A stretch of 20,603 nucleotides of DNA, from positions 1 to 20,603 of the forward strand of contig CANQSE010000004.1 of assembly GCA_947626405.1 (NCBI GenBank), read 5' to 3'. Below the pieces are notes generated by a model. That model did not search any database and had not been told where the DNA came from. It saw only the letters and a program-made list of their open reading frames with translations. This DNA comes from an uncultured Acetatifactor sp. Lineage in GTDB: Bacteria > Bacillota > Clostridia > Lachnospirales > Lachnospiraceae. A program made the translations under genes and the position numbers. Shown here in pieces: positions 8,901 to 16,539 of the stretch. Numbering within the stretch: the first letter of the stretch is position 1; the number at the start of each line of letters is the position of its first letter.

Positions 8901-9319
8901 TCTATATAGCGGAACAGCCCTTCAACATAGCCGTCTGTACTCTGATAACCCGAGATCGTATGTCCTCCGCCGTCGAAGGTGCCCGAAAATACAGGTACAG
9001 TCTGAACATCTGCGCCTGACAGATCAATATCTGCACACAGCCTGACCTTTCTTCCCACCGACCAGGCGTCCATATGGCACTGTTCGGCAAACTGCACAAA
9101 ATCCTCCGCAGTATAAATGTCTGTCACCCTGACGCTCTGTATGTCTTCCTCCACGCCGGCCGCGTTGTCATCCTGTTCTGATCCGTCCTCCGCCGCGGTA
9201 CCGGACGGGCTTTCGTCCGCCCCTGCCGCCAAAAGCTCAACATGCGGTATGCTGCCGCATATTAACGTCAGCACGGCGCAAAGTACCGTCAATCCCGGCC
9301 ATTTACATGTCTTTTTCAT
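5993..9319 (-). CDS. Large membrane-anchored surface protein: GLUG repeats with an inserted coiled coil
   Basis: The 1108-aa protein starts with a signal peptide (residues 1-32). Residues 65-340 hold GLUG-type beta-helix repeats: an opening IYTAEDFVQFAEQ and SGTFDGGGHTISGY, then many GGI(V/A/C)G(V/L)N-G-I-C units. About 345-665 is long amphipathic helix with regularly spaced Leu/Val, predicted coiled coil. GLUG repeats resume at about 690-880. Residues near 905-980 resemble a Listeria-Bacteroides-type repeat (VIYRIDGTVLGTEEVPFGESL). It ends with a membrane span (1077-1097) and a basic tail KKKMRPKLCKK, so it is anchored with the bulk outside. Its ATG overlaps the stop of the MMPL gene by 4 bases (ATGA), so the two are translationally coupled and may work together. 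Function unknown; no enzyme motif seen. Confidence 0.85.
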   Translation of the reverse strand: MKKTCKWPGLTVLCAVLTLICGSIPHVELLAAGADESPSGTAAEDGSEQDDNAAGVEEDIQSVRVTDIYTAEDFVQFAEQCHMDAWSVGRKVRLCADIDLSGADVQTVPVFSGTFDGGGHTISGYQSTDGYVEGLFRYIEKDGVVENLHLSGNIESAEDEECIGGICGVNYGTIQDCSFEGSMSGRDTVGGIVGVNEGTGLVTRCKVTGHVDGYYMTGGIAGLNHGDITFCRNHSGINDDNKWVETDDEMGVGIFFSISATDSDVEFYSGVDTGGIAGYSDGFIAACENYGSVGYEHTGYNIGGIVGRHSGVVSMCTNSGRICGRKDVGGIVGQMEPFVEVDEAQSLRNAVNRLHDLIDTTLDHMQSGKDVMKADMDNLTLYGDGARNAGHALADQLTDFVDTNVSMLSELRVRTEYVTGQIPAILDDLSTAREAFGGFGEAVKNAVGDMTMESVSGNDTDVVTGDAPADLDTDGLKSTTDRVNTSLERIEALTASLGEQELAGADGAQILQELRDLEDAIGDLTESVSSAENALNRISDAAVPGRTGRDLEEASEKLRVMQEALKSAENRLQSVVSYINSQPVLRFTVLGQDFTQNREQLNVQLTGISDSLKSLSEHASDYSDIVNDDLKAVNDQLNVVFNLLADHLSGDSGLSLEEMYEEVSEDNTDAITTGRTEICTNSGVVRGDINIGGIAGSMSIDEEDPEDSAAGSIDYEIGRRFIMKCIIDRCVNEGYITAKKDGAGGVAGFMDHGIVISSESYGSASSTEGNYVGGICGQSFTVIRSCYSLCDVSGNKYVGGIAGYGCTLKDNYAIVNVTASAGKMGAIAGWTAYGTELVQEDEDRQICNNYYVGGEPYGIDGISYVGIAEPVSYETLLAVAGIPYEFRHLKVIYRIDGTVLGTEEVPFGESLAGLKYPDIPEKEGYYGVWPDCSDQVMKGNLVIDGEYKDTVLVVESGEKAPTEGENSYEMPYALVEQIFTEDTSLRVNIVEGQKPEEAAERESVSYEVILENGDVADSDVIAVRLLNPYEKAEVWVETDGAWTRLDALERGRYLQVDMTGPRQVFCVIDAHESIMKFVVPAGVCAALAILAAVLSCIKKKMRPKLCKK

Positions 9320-11814
9320 TCCGTCACCTCAGCACGCATATTTTTTTCCTTCTGTATCAGTTCCTCCAGCTCGCTGTCGTCATCCTCCCGCGGCTCAAGC
9401 TTTCCCATATTCACAAACAGGCTTGCCTCTCCCCGCACAAATCCATGGACTTCCCCGATGATAGTGCCGCTTATCTGGCCCTGCACCATCCCGTCTATAC
9501 GCATCAGTCCCGCCGTCCGTTCCATCTTCAGAGGAATTGATACCGCAAAGGACGTCTTGTCGATAATCTTTTCTCCGAGCAGCAGGATCTGCGGCAGCAC
9601 AAACATAACTATAAAAATTGATATTATCGTTCCGCGTCCAAGGCACTGGCCGATGCCGCATATAGCTCCGTCAGAGGACATCTGGCCTATAAAAATACCC
9701 GCCAGCGCAAGCATGGAACCTGACGTGACAATAGTCGGGAAAGCAAAATTCATGGTTTCTATTATCGCGTCCTTTTTTGACATTTTGTCCTTAAGCTCCA
9801 TGAATCTCCCCGAGATCACGATTGCATAGTCTATATTTGCACCCATCTGTATTGAGCTAACGATCAGATAGCTCATAAAAAACAGGTTCTTTCCCTGAAT
9901 CGCCGGGAATGAGAAATTGATCCAGATCGCTCCCTGTATGATCATGATAAGCAGTACCGGCATGCCCGCCGACATGAACGTAAATAGAAGCACCACAAGC
10001 ACTGCAAGTATCGACACCACATTCACCACGGTATTGTCCGTCTGGAACGTCTTGTACAGGTCATACTGGCTTGTCGCCTCACCCGGGATCAGAATAGTTC
10101 CCTCGTAATATTTTCCGGCGATCTCATGCATCTCGTCCAGGAACGCAAATGTTTCATCGCCCTCCTCCGGAAGGTTAAGATACACAAGCATACGGCTGTA
10201 GTCTTCTCCCTGGAGCTGATCCAGGGCAATCTGCATCTTGGAGTGGGCGTCCTCGAGAGTTTCCATCATGTCGTCCTCCAGCGTCACATATCCCTCCTTC
10301 ACCTCGTCGTAGAGGAACATGAAAATGTCAATCAGGGGAACGCTGTAGGCGGAAAGCCCGTTGACGATCTTTGCATAATTCTCGTCGTTTACGGCATATG
10401 TCATGTACAAAAGCTCCGCGACCTCATAATCGAGCTCCAGAAGCTCCGAAAACTCCCTGGCAGTCAGTTTGTCAGTCAGCATATAGCCGTCCATGGCCTC
10501 CGTGTTTGAAAGTCCCATGGTATAGTCAACCTCCGGCCTTAAGTCAAGCTCTTTTAAAAGCTGCTTTTCTTTTTCGTAGTTTCCCGCGGGGACGATCAGC
10601 GCCACCATATTTGACGCGCCGAAGCTCTCCTCTATCATTTCGTCCACAATCATTGAATCGCTCTTTACCGGCGTCTCAAGCATTGTGTAGCCATAGACAT
10701 ACGGACATTTCGACGATACGATATACGCCGCCACAATCAGCACGACAAACACAAGCGGCATGACATGTCTTGTCTTATATGCAAATTTTCCCACGAACGG
10801 AATCTTTGGTATAAAGCTTTTGTGAACCGTCCTGTCCATCGCCTTGCCAAACAGCATAATCAGCCCGGGCATCAGCAGAAATACCGCAAGAAGGCTGAGC
10901 AGAATAGCGCGTATAAGGCACAGCGCCATGTCGCTGCCTATCCCGAACTGCATAAACATCATTGCGATCAGTCCGCCTATTGTAGTAAGGGAGCTGGATG
11001 AAATCTCCGGTATCGCCTTGCTGAGAGCTATGATATCCGCCTCACGTATCGAAAGCTTTTGGTGCTCCTCCTTGTAGCGGTTGCAGAAAATCACCGCGTA
11101 ATCTATGGACAGTGCAAGCTGCAGCACAATCGTAACGGAATTTGACACAAAAGAAATCGTTCCCATAAAAAAATTCGTTCCCTTTGTGATGATCGCCGCG
11201 GCGCAGAAGGTCAGAAGCAGCACCGGAACCTCAGCCCAGGTCTGAGAGGTTAAAAGCAGCACTGTTACGACCACGACGGCCACAAGCACGCTTATCACCT
11301 TCATCTCTCCGGCTATCTGCTCCGCAGAAGCGTCTCCCATGCTTGTCGAGACATACAAGTCGTAATCCGACAGCATGGCTTTTACCTCGTCCAGGGCATC
11401 AAGCGCCCTCTCGTCAGTTTCCTCATAACCGAAGGTTATATCGTACAAGGCGGAAAAATTATTGTAATGTTCTGGAGTGTTGTCAAAGGTCAGCATGATA
11501 ACAGTGTCGAGATTTTCAAGTCTGTCCGCGATCCGCTCAGCCTCGTCATAAGGGATGTTCGTCACCATCACCTTTGCCGTACCGTATGTAATGAACTGCT
11601 CCTCCATTCTGTCAAGTCCCTGACGCGTCTCCGTGGAATCCGGCAGATAGGCAGACATGGCATTTTCCACTTTCACCCAGTTCATGGAAATTACGGAAAA
11701 GATAATCATTATGCCAAACAACAGAAAAAACAGATTCCGCCTGTCAACGATAAAGGTGGCCACCTTCATCATAAAGCTGTCGTTTTCATCCTTCTTATTT
11801 GTCTGCTTCGCCAT
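9316..11814 (-). CDS. MMPL/RND-superfamily membrane transporter
   Basis: The 832-aa protein has the two-fold MMPL layout. TM1 (about 29-48) is followed by a large outer loop (about 50-170), a block of five or six membrane spans (about 172-330), another TM near 355, a second large outer loop (about 375-600) and a final bundle of spans (about 605-740). Family motifs include LALSIDYAVIFCNRYKEE and MGANIDYAIVISGRFMEL, which carry the Asp-Tyr pairs expected in the proton-relay helices. It probably moves a lipid or hydrophobic molecule, or a protein, using the proton gradient. The roughly 85-residue C-terminal tail is unusual: it contains GMVQGQISGTIIGEVHGFV, a Gly-spaced beta-helix-like pattern, then an acidic stretch. 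AGGTG lies 5 bases before the ATG at 11814. Confidence 0.9.
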   Translation of the reverse strand: MAKQTNKKDENDSFMMKVATFIVDRRNLFFLLFGIMIIFSVISMNWVKVENAMSAYLPDSTETRQGLDRMEEQFITYGTAKVMVTNIPYDEAERIADRLENLDTVIMLTFDNTPEHYNNFSALYDITFGYEETDERALDALDEVKAMLSDYDLYVSTSMGDASAEQIAGEMKVISVLVAVVVVTVLLLTSQTWAEVPVLLLTFCAAAIITKGTNFFMGTISFVSNSVTIVLQLALSIDYAVIFCNRYKEEHQKLSIREADIIALSKAIPEISSSSLTTIGGLIAMMFMQFGIGSDMALCLIRAILLSLLAVFLLMPGLIMLFGKAMDRTVHKSFIPKIPFVGKFAYKTRHVMPLVFVVLIVAAYIVSSKCPYVYGYTMLETPVKSDSMIVDEMIEESFGASNMVALIVPAGNYEKEKQLLKELDLRPEVDYTMGLSNTEAMDGYMLTDKLTAREFSELLELDYEVAELLYMTYAVNDENYAKIVNGLSAYSVPLIDIFMFLYDEVKEGYVTLEDDMMETLEDAHSKMQIALDQLQGEDYSRMLVYLNLPEEGDETFAFLDEMHEIAGKYYEGTILIPGEATSQYDLYKTFQTDNTVVNVVSILAVLVVLLFTFMSAGMPVLLIMIIQGAIWINFSFPAIQGKNLFFMSYLIVSSIQMGANIDYAIVISGRFMELKDKMSKKDAIIETMNFAFPTIVTSGSMLALAGIFIGQMSSDGAICGIGQCLGRGTIISIFIVMFVLPQILLLGEKIIDKTSFAVSIPLKMERTAGLMRIDGMVQGQISGTIIGEVHGFVRGEASLFVNMGKLEPREDDDSELEELIQKEKNMRAEVTE

Positions 11815-11868
11815 TTTGTCACCTCTGAATTTTATCCGTTATTTATTTTAACATTTTTCGATTCCACT

Positions 11869-11897
11869 GTTATACATCCCTTTTTGCCGATTGTCAA
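11869..11897 (-). promoter_or_regulatory. Strong sigma A promoter of the MMPL-GLUG operon
   Basis: The minus strand reads TTGACA (11897-11892), a 17-base spacer and TATAAC (11874-11869). The -35 box overlaps the TGA stop of cwlD (11896-11894), so the operon has its own vegetative promoter independent of the interrupted cwlD. The leader would be about 50 bases. Confidence 0.75.
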
Positions 11898-12448
11898 GTG
11901 TCTGAAGCAAGAAACTGAAGTATTCCCATATGGATTGCCCACGCCGCTCTGTCCTGATATACCGGATCGCACAGCTTTTCCGCCTCCGCCTCGTTCGACA
12001 AAAATCCACATTCTACAATTACAATCGGAAGCTTAGTCTTTTTTAACAGATAATAGCTGTCGTTTGCCTTGATACTGCGCTTATTGTCCCTGTCCGTCCT
12101 GGACACAAGCTGTTCCTGGATACAGGAGGCGAGTTTTTTGCCCTTGACGCTTCCGTCGTAATAAAAAACCTGAGCCCCGTGCACATACTCCTCGTGGTAA
12201 CTGTTCTGGTGGATGCTGACAACAATGCGCGGCTCAGTCTCGTCTATGAGCGCGATCCGGCGCTTCATATCCTGTACCTTTTTGTTGGAGGCGTCGGGAT
12301 CGTTAAGTCCGGCATCTTCTTCCCTGGTCATGACGACCCTTACGTCCGACAGCTCGAGATACTGCTTTACAAGCAGCGCAATTTTAAGATTTACGTCCTT
12401 TTCATAGACCCCGTTTATTCCCACCTTCCCCGGATCCGCGCCGCCGTG
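11894..12448 (-). pseudogene. cwlD: cwlD, 3' part: C-terminal 184 codons of a spore cortex N-acetylmuramoyl-L-alanine amidase
   Basis: The frame encodes HGGADPGKVGINGVYEKD, then VVMTREED, VVSIHQN, GAQVFYY, YYLLKK and VIVECGFLSNEAEAEK, which follow Bacillus CwlD closely to its end. Joined to the 5' part at 20440-20275 the protein is 236 aa (Bacillus CwlD is 237). In the joined protein the Amidase_3 residues are His53, Glu68 and His132 (zinc) and Glu198 (catalytic); this part supplies the last three plus a copy of the His53 codon within the repeat. As it stands the frame runs back into element DNA to a stop at 12482-12484 with no ATG. A GTG at 12424 could give 176 aa but lacks a properly spaced ribosome site. 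It is therefore silent unless the element excises. CwlD with PdaA makes muramic-delta-lactam in the cortex, needed for germination. Confidence 0.93.
12439..12448. repeat. Left att junction core
   Basis: CGCCGCCGTG, identical to 20275-20284. On the cwlD strand it reads CACGGCGGCG, the codons for zinc ligand His53, Gly54 and Gly55 and the first base of Ala56. Host cwlD lies to the left, element DNA to the right. Confidence 0.92.
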
Positions 12449-12449
12449 G

Positions 12450-12471
12450 GGCGGCGGCAGATTGCGCCGCC
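12450..12471. other. Left element arm of the att site (stem-loop)
   Basis: GGCGGCG (12450-12456) pairs with CGCCGCC (12465-12471) around an 8-base loop, followed by TTTCTT on the + strand. When the element circularises, GGCGGCGG at 12450-12457 faces CCGCCGCC of 20274-20281 as the inner arms of attP. It may therefore be a recombinase-binding arm rather than a transcription terminator. Confidence 0.5.
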
Positions 12472-12536
12472 TTTCTTGCGGTTATTCCGCTCTCCCTCAC
12501 TGCCTCAGACGATTTATGCAATCCGTCAGTGGCCGC

Positions 12537-12578
12537 AAAAAAGGCAGCTATAAACCGTTAAACAGGTTTATAACTGCC
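12537..12578 (-). terminator. Rho-independent terminator of the ABC exporter operon
   Basis: The 14-bp arms 12578-12565 and 12556-12543 pair with one G-U, around an 8-base loop, and are followed on the minus strand by six U (12542-12537). It lies 65 bases after the last ABC gene and inside the element, so cargo transcription stops before the 3' part of cwlD. Confidence 0.9.
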
Positions 12579-12642
12579 GTTACGCCATACCAGAATCTGT
12601 CCTCAAAATATTATAGAGATACAGTTTCCCGTCCTTTTAATT

Positions 12643-14550
12643 TCACAGATGCATGCGATCCGCTTCATACTGTCTTGATTTCTCGTAATACCGCGCCTGA
12701 GCGTCCCATAGCTCCCTGTACCTGCCCTGCGCCGCTATAAGTTCGTCGTGGCTCCCGTGCTGAATGATACTTCCGTCTTCAAAGACAAGTATCTCGCGGC
12801 AGAAGCGACAGCTCGAAAGCCTGTGTGAAATGTAAATAGCGGTGCGGTCGCCTGTGATTTTGTCAAAATTCCTGTATATTTCCGCCTCGGCCAGAGGATC
12901 CAGGCTTGCGGTAGGCTCGTCAAGCACGATAAACGGAGCGTCCTTGTAAAGCGCTCTTGCAATGGAGATTTTCTGACGTTCACCTCCTGAGACAACGATT
13001 CCGTCCTCGTCAAAATCCCTTCCGAGCCATGTCTCGATGCCATCAGGCAGTTCCTTCAGCCTGTCCTTTAGTCCCGCGTCCTCAAGACACTTTATGGCTC
13101 TGTCCGCATCTACGTCGCATGAACCCGCCACGTTCTGACCCAGCTTGTGGCTCATCAGCCAGAAGTCCTGGAACACCACCGAGAAAATGGCGATGTATTC
13201 GTCATAACGGTATTTTTTGATATTCACTCCGTTTAAAAGAATTTCACCCTCCTGTGGATCGTAGAGACGGCACAGGAGCTTGATAAAGGTGGATTTCCCT
13301 GAGCCGTTCTCGCCCACGACGGCAAGCTTTGTCCCCACCTCAAATTTTACGGAGACATGCCGGAGGGCCCACCTTTCGGAATTGGGATATTTAAAGCTCA
13401 CGTCCTTAAATTCCACATTGTATTTTCTGTCCCGGCGCTTTTCCGTGGTGAGCGAGCCCTGATACATTTTGTTTGGGATATCAAGAAACTCAAAAATATC
13501 CTTTAAAAATTTGGAATTGACCCGAAAATTGTTTAAAAGGTAAATACTCATTGTAAATCCGCTGATAAATCCCGATACCGCCCCTACATACCGCGCGACT
13601 TCTCCCAGGCCGAACGCGCCTCCCAGGGCTTTCAGACAGACAAACAGGTATATTACGCCCATAAGGAGCTTTTCCCCGAATACCGCACCTATCTTTGCAA
13701 GACCTGCCGCTCCCTTGTTTCTCCTGTCAACGGGTCCCCCAACTCCCCAGACGCGTCCTTCCCTGCACCAATTATAGTGCTTTATAAAGCCTTCGTTCTG
13801 GCTGTACATCCTGTAGTCAACCATTGCCTCCGGATTAAGCGGAAGAAAACCGAAATGAGCAAAGAGCCTGTTTCCGAATCTGGCCTTCTCACTCATTGCC
13901 GAATCGCGCTCTGTCATTATGCTGTTTAAAAATGGCGACACCGAGGCGCTGAGAAAAATAAGCGCAAGGAATCCCAGCACCGCAAACGGGCTGTTTAAAA
14001 AAACGTAAGGACTTTCCTGTGAAACTCTGCCTGTGATCAGTCCTACCGATATGGCAGACGCGCCGATGACTTTGAAGATATTTTCGACAAGCTCCCCGAA
14101 GGTCCACTCGATACGCGAAAATCCCCATCCCTTCCAGTTTCGGTTCTGTGCGATCTGAGCCGATAAATCCCGTACCCTTTGATCCTCCACGTCACAGTAG
14201 TCCATGGACATGAATTTTTCGTCTTCGATTCTCATCATATTGCTCCAGAAATTTACATTCCTGACAGCATAGGCATGATACATTATCCCGTTTATAAGCG
14301 CAAAAAACGCCGTGGAGACAAGCTGAAACACTGCCCAGAACACGAGCTTTTCAACCCTGCGCCCACCCGCCAGCTCTCCGATCAGCTGCGACATGATAAT
14401 CAGCGTCGCATAGGAAAAAACCGTATTTAAGAGAGCTTTAATCACCGCATAAGGAAACATCAGCTTATTTTTTGAATTTAATAACCTGATTGACCTGACG
14501 TTTATCTTCCATGCCTCACGCCACGGCATTTTGTCCTTTTTATCTGCCAT
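12643..14550 (-). CDS. ABC exporter half-transporter (permease-ATPase fusion), second subunit
   Basis: The 635-aa protein has an N-terminal membrane domain (about 30-345) and a C-terminal ATPase. Walker A is GENGSGKST (413-421), the Q-loop Gln461, the signature VSGGERQ (520-526), Walker B IVLDEP (541-546) and the switch His576. All catalytic residues are present. It starts directly after the TAA of the preceding ABC gene, and its ribosome site AGGAGG lies inside the end of that gene, so the two are translated together and probably form a heterodimer. Cargo could be a peptide, lipid or drug; there is no peptidase C39 domain and no precursor peptide gene is evident nearby. The strong terminator follows. 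Confidence 0.93.
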   Translation of the reverse strand: MADKKDKMPWREAWKINVRSIRLLNSKNKLMFPYAVIKALLNTVFSYATLIIMSQLIGELAGGRRVEKLVFWAVFQLVSTAFFALINGIMYHAYAVRNVNFWSNMMRIEDEKFMSMDYCDVEDQRVRDLSAQIAQNRNWKGWGFSRIEWTFGELVENIFKVIGASAISVGLITGRVSQESPYVFLNSPFAVLGFLALIFLSASVSPFLNSIMTERDSAMSEKARFGNRLFAHFGFLPLNPEAMVDYRMYSQNEGFIKHYNWCREGRVWGVGGPVDRRNKGAAGLAKIGAVFGEKLLMGVIYLFVCLKALGGAFGLGEVARYVGAVSGFISGFTMSIYLLNNFRVNSKFLKDIFEFLDIPNKMYQGSLTTEKRRDRKYNVEFKDVSFKYPNSERWALRHVSVKFEVGTKLAVVGENGSGKSTFIKLLCRLYDPQEGEILLNGVNIKKYRYDEYIAIFSVVFQDFWLMSHKLGQNVAGSCDVDADRAIKCLEDAGLKDRLKELPDGIETWLGRDFDEDGIVVSGGERQKISIARALYKDAPFIVLDEPTASLDPLAEAEIYRNFDKITGDRTAIYISHRLSSCRFCREILVFEDGSIIQHGSHDELIAAQGRYRELWDAQARYYEKSRQYEADRMHL

Positions 14551-16410
14551 TTACACCACCTCCTGTCCTTTATCATAATCCTCCTGATAATATCTGGCCT
14601 GAACCTCAAACAGGCGGGCATAATCCTTTCCAAGAGCCAAAAGCTCCTCGTGAGTGCCCTCCTCCGTTATTCTGCCCTCCTGCAGGTACAACACCCTGTC
14701 GCAGAAACGCGTGGAAGCCAGACGATGGGAGATAAAGAGGGAGGTCTTTCCGTCCGCCATAGAGCTGTATTTTCTATAAAGCTCTCTCTCTGCAAGGGGA
14801 TCCAGCGCGGCGGTAGGCTCGTCCAGAACAAGCACCGCGCCGTTTTTATACAATGCCCTTGCCAGAATAAGCCGCTGGGTCTGGCCTCCCGATAAAACAA
14901 CGCCGTCCAGGTACACCTCCCGCCCCAGATGGGTACAGAGTCCTTCAGGAAGCTCTGCCACGTCCTTTGTCAGCCCCGCCTTTTCTATGCAGTCGCGCAC
15001 GCGCTCCATATCTATGCCTTCGGCCGACTGGGCAACCGTCTCGGCCACCGTAATGTCAAACAGGTTAAAATTCTGAAATACTGCGGAAAACAGCTTATAA
15101 TATTCATTACGGTTAAATTTCTTAATATCAACTCCGCCTAACAACACCCTGCCCTCGTCAGGATCCAAAAGTCCTGTGATAAGCTTTATCAGGGTCGTCT
15201 TGCCCGCGCCGTTTAATCCCACGATGGCAACCTTCTCGCCGCGCTCTATGGTGAGATTCAGATTGTCTATGATCTTTTTGTCCGAGCCCGGGTAGCTGTA
15301 GCTTACGTTTTCAAGCCGGATATCATATGTATATTCCTCCGGTATCGGCTCTCCTTCTCCAAAGAAAAACGGCTCGGGATAGTTTAAAAATTCAAGTATT
15401 GCGGAAATATCCAGGCACTTATTCCTGATGTCAAGGAAATTGTTAAGGATCCCGCTGAACTGGTTGTTAAAGGAGCTGACCGCCGAAAAATAAAGCATAA
15501 ATTCCGTGGCGCTCATGCCGTTTTTAATACACAGCTCTAAAAGCAGGAACATCATGGCTCCGTTTCGCAGAAATTCCAGAACCATGCTGGAAAACGTTCC
15601 GATCAGATAAAAATCGTGCTCCTTTTTTGCGTACGCCTGACGCGCCGCCAAAGCCTTGTCCGTGAGACGTCCTATCCATCCCGACAGCCCGAACAGCCTG
15701 ATATCTTTTGCAGCGGAAAGCTGCCGCGGAAGACCTGCGAGGTACTGCGCCTGTCTGTCAATATGTGAAAGTTCCTCGCGGTGACGATAGTTGTATTTGT
15801 AGACATAGCCTGATATGGCAAATTCCACGACGCTTAATACTACAGTCACCGCAAAGGCAAGAGGATGAATATGCGTGAGCATTGCGGTAAAAAAGATAAA
15901 CATGACAAAATTTACACCCAGATTCTGAAGCGTGTGCCAGATTCCTTCTGTCGCCGAAGAATTTGAATTGCCGGCCCTGTACGCACGCTCCGCGGCCCGC
16001 AGGAATTTTTTGTCGAGGCAGTTGCAATAGGACGTAGAAACCGACTTGTCCGTGACCTCCTGCATGATCCATGAGCGCAGGTCACTCTGATAGCAGGCCT
16101 TTACGCCGCCGCTCCCCACGCCGTTTCCGATATATTGCACCACCGCATCCGACACAAAGCACCCGCCTATAAAAAACAGCGCCGTCAGAATCAGCTCCCC
16201 TGCCGTGCTGTGATTCTCCAGCCGCGAGAGGATCATCGGAGACATATAGAACCCGAAAACCGCACTTGATACGTTAAACAGAATCTGGAAAAACAAAAGC
16301 GCCACCGTCTCCGGCGTGTATTTAAGCGCTCTGCCGAAAAAGAAGCCGAGACACCTGAATACACCGTACTGCGGCTTTTCGCTCTGCTCGCTTTTTTCTT
16401 TCTTCTGCAT
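14551..16410 (-). CDS. ABC exporter half-transporter (permease-ATPase fusion), first subunit
   Basis: From the ATG at 16410 the protein is 619 aa. GGGAG lies 8 bases upstream, whereas the longer frame back to 16536 begins without a good site and would run through the promoter and terminator region. The membrane domain covers about 30-330. The ATPase has Walker A GLNGAGKTT (398-406), Gln446, signature LSGGQ (506-510), Walker B VLVLDEP (526-532) and His562. A soluble stretch with five cysteines near 83-170 is notable. With the next gene it should form a heterodimeric exporter. A LytTR-like site and its own promoter lie in the 129-base gap before it, so expression is probably set by the adjacent regulator. 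Confidence 0.93.
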   Translation of the reverse strand: MQKKEKSEQSEKPQYGVFRCLGFFFGRALKYTPETVALLFFQILFNVSSAVFGFYMSPMILSRLENHSTAGELILTALFFIGGCFVSDAVVQYIGNGVGSGGVKACYQSDLRSWIMQEVTDKSVSTSYCNCLDKKFLRAAERAYRAGNSNSSATEGIWHTLQNLGVNFVMFIFFTAMLTHIHPLAFAVTVVLSVVEFAISGYVYKYNYRHREELSHIDRQAQYLAGLPRQLSAAKDIRLFGLSGWIGRLTDKALAARQAYAKKEHDFYLIGTFSSMVLEFLRNGAMMFLLLELCIKNGMSATEFMLYFSAVSSFNNQFSGILNNFLDIRNKCLDISAILEFLNYPEPFFFGEGEPIPEEYTYDIRLENVSYSYPGSDKKIIDNLNLTIERGEKVAIVGLNGAGKTTLIKLITGLLDPDEGRVLLGGVDIKKFNRNEYYKLFSAVFQNFNLFDITVAETVAQSAEGIDMERVRDCIEKAGLTKDVAELPEGLCTHLGREVYLDGVVLSGGQTQRLILARALYKNGAVLVLDEPTAALDPLAERELYRKYSSMADGKTSLFISHRLASTRFCDRVLYLQEGRITEEGTHEELLALGKDYARLFEVQARYYQEDYDKGQEVV

Positions 16411-16456
16411 CTTTTCAACTCCCTTCTTTTTAAGCTTGTTCCCGCTTACGTTTATC

Positions 16457-16484
16457 AGCATATCACAAAAACCCCGAATGGTAA
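16457..16484 (-). promoter_or_regulatory. Promoter of the ABC exporter operon (extended -10)
   Basis: The minus strand has TTACCA (16484-16479), a 16-base spacer and TATGCT (16462-16457) preceded by TGA, an extended -10 (TG-n-TATGCT). The weak boxes suit activator control, and the LytTR-like repeats end a few bases upstream. The ATG at 16410 is about 40 bases from the expected start. Confidence 0.5.
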
Positions 16485-16493
16485 GATTCGGGG
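16467..16493 (-). terminator. Terminator/attenuator between the two-component genes and the ABC operon
   Basis: CCCCGAAT (16493-16486) and ATTCGGGG (16479-16472) form a perfect 8-bp stem with a 6-base loop, followed on the minus strand by five U (16471-16467). It would end most transcripts of the regulator-kinase genes. The ABC operon's -35 box falls in its loop and its -10 just beyond, so transcripts started at that promoter escape it. Confidence 0.85.
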
Positions 16494-16526
16494 ACGAATT
16501 GTCATTTTTTGGGGATGAGTTGCAAT
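16490..16526 (-). promoter_or_regulatory. LytTR-type direct repeat, candidate binding site of the encoded response regulator
   Basis: Two 16-base copies, 16526-16511 (ATTGCAACTCATCCCC) and 16505-16490 (ATGACAATTCGTCCCC), match at 12 positions with a period of 21 bp. AgrA/LytTR regulators bind pairs of short direct repeats about two helical turns apart just upstream of -35 boxes, which is exactly where this pair lies. Binding by this regulator is an inference. Confidence 0.55.
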
Positions 16527-16539
16527 CAGAATACACAAA

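Noticed and set aside
11894..12424. A complete 176-aa amidase gene starting at GTG 12424
   Set aside because: The frame continues upstream through the HGGADPGK motif, the GTG encodes an internal Val of CwlD, no properly spaced ribosome site exists, and the missing N-terminus is found at the other end of the element.
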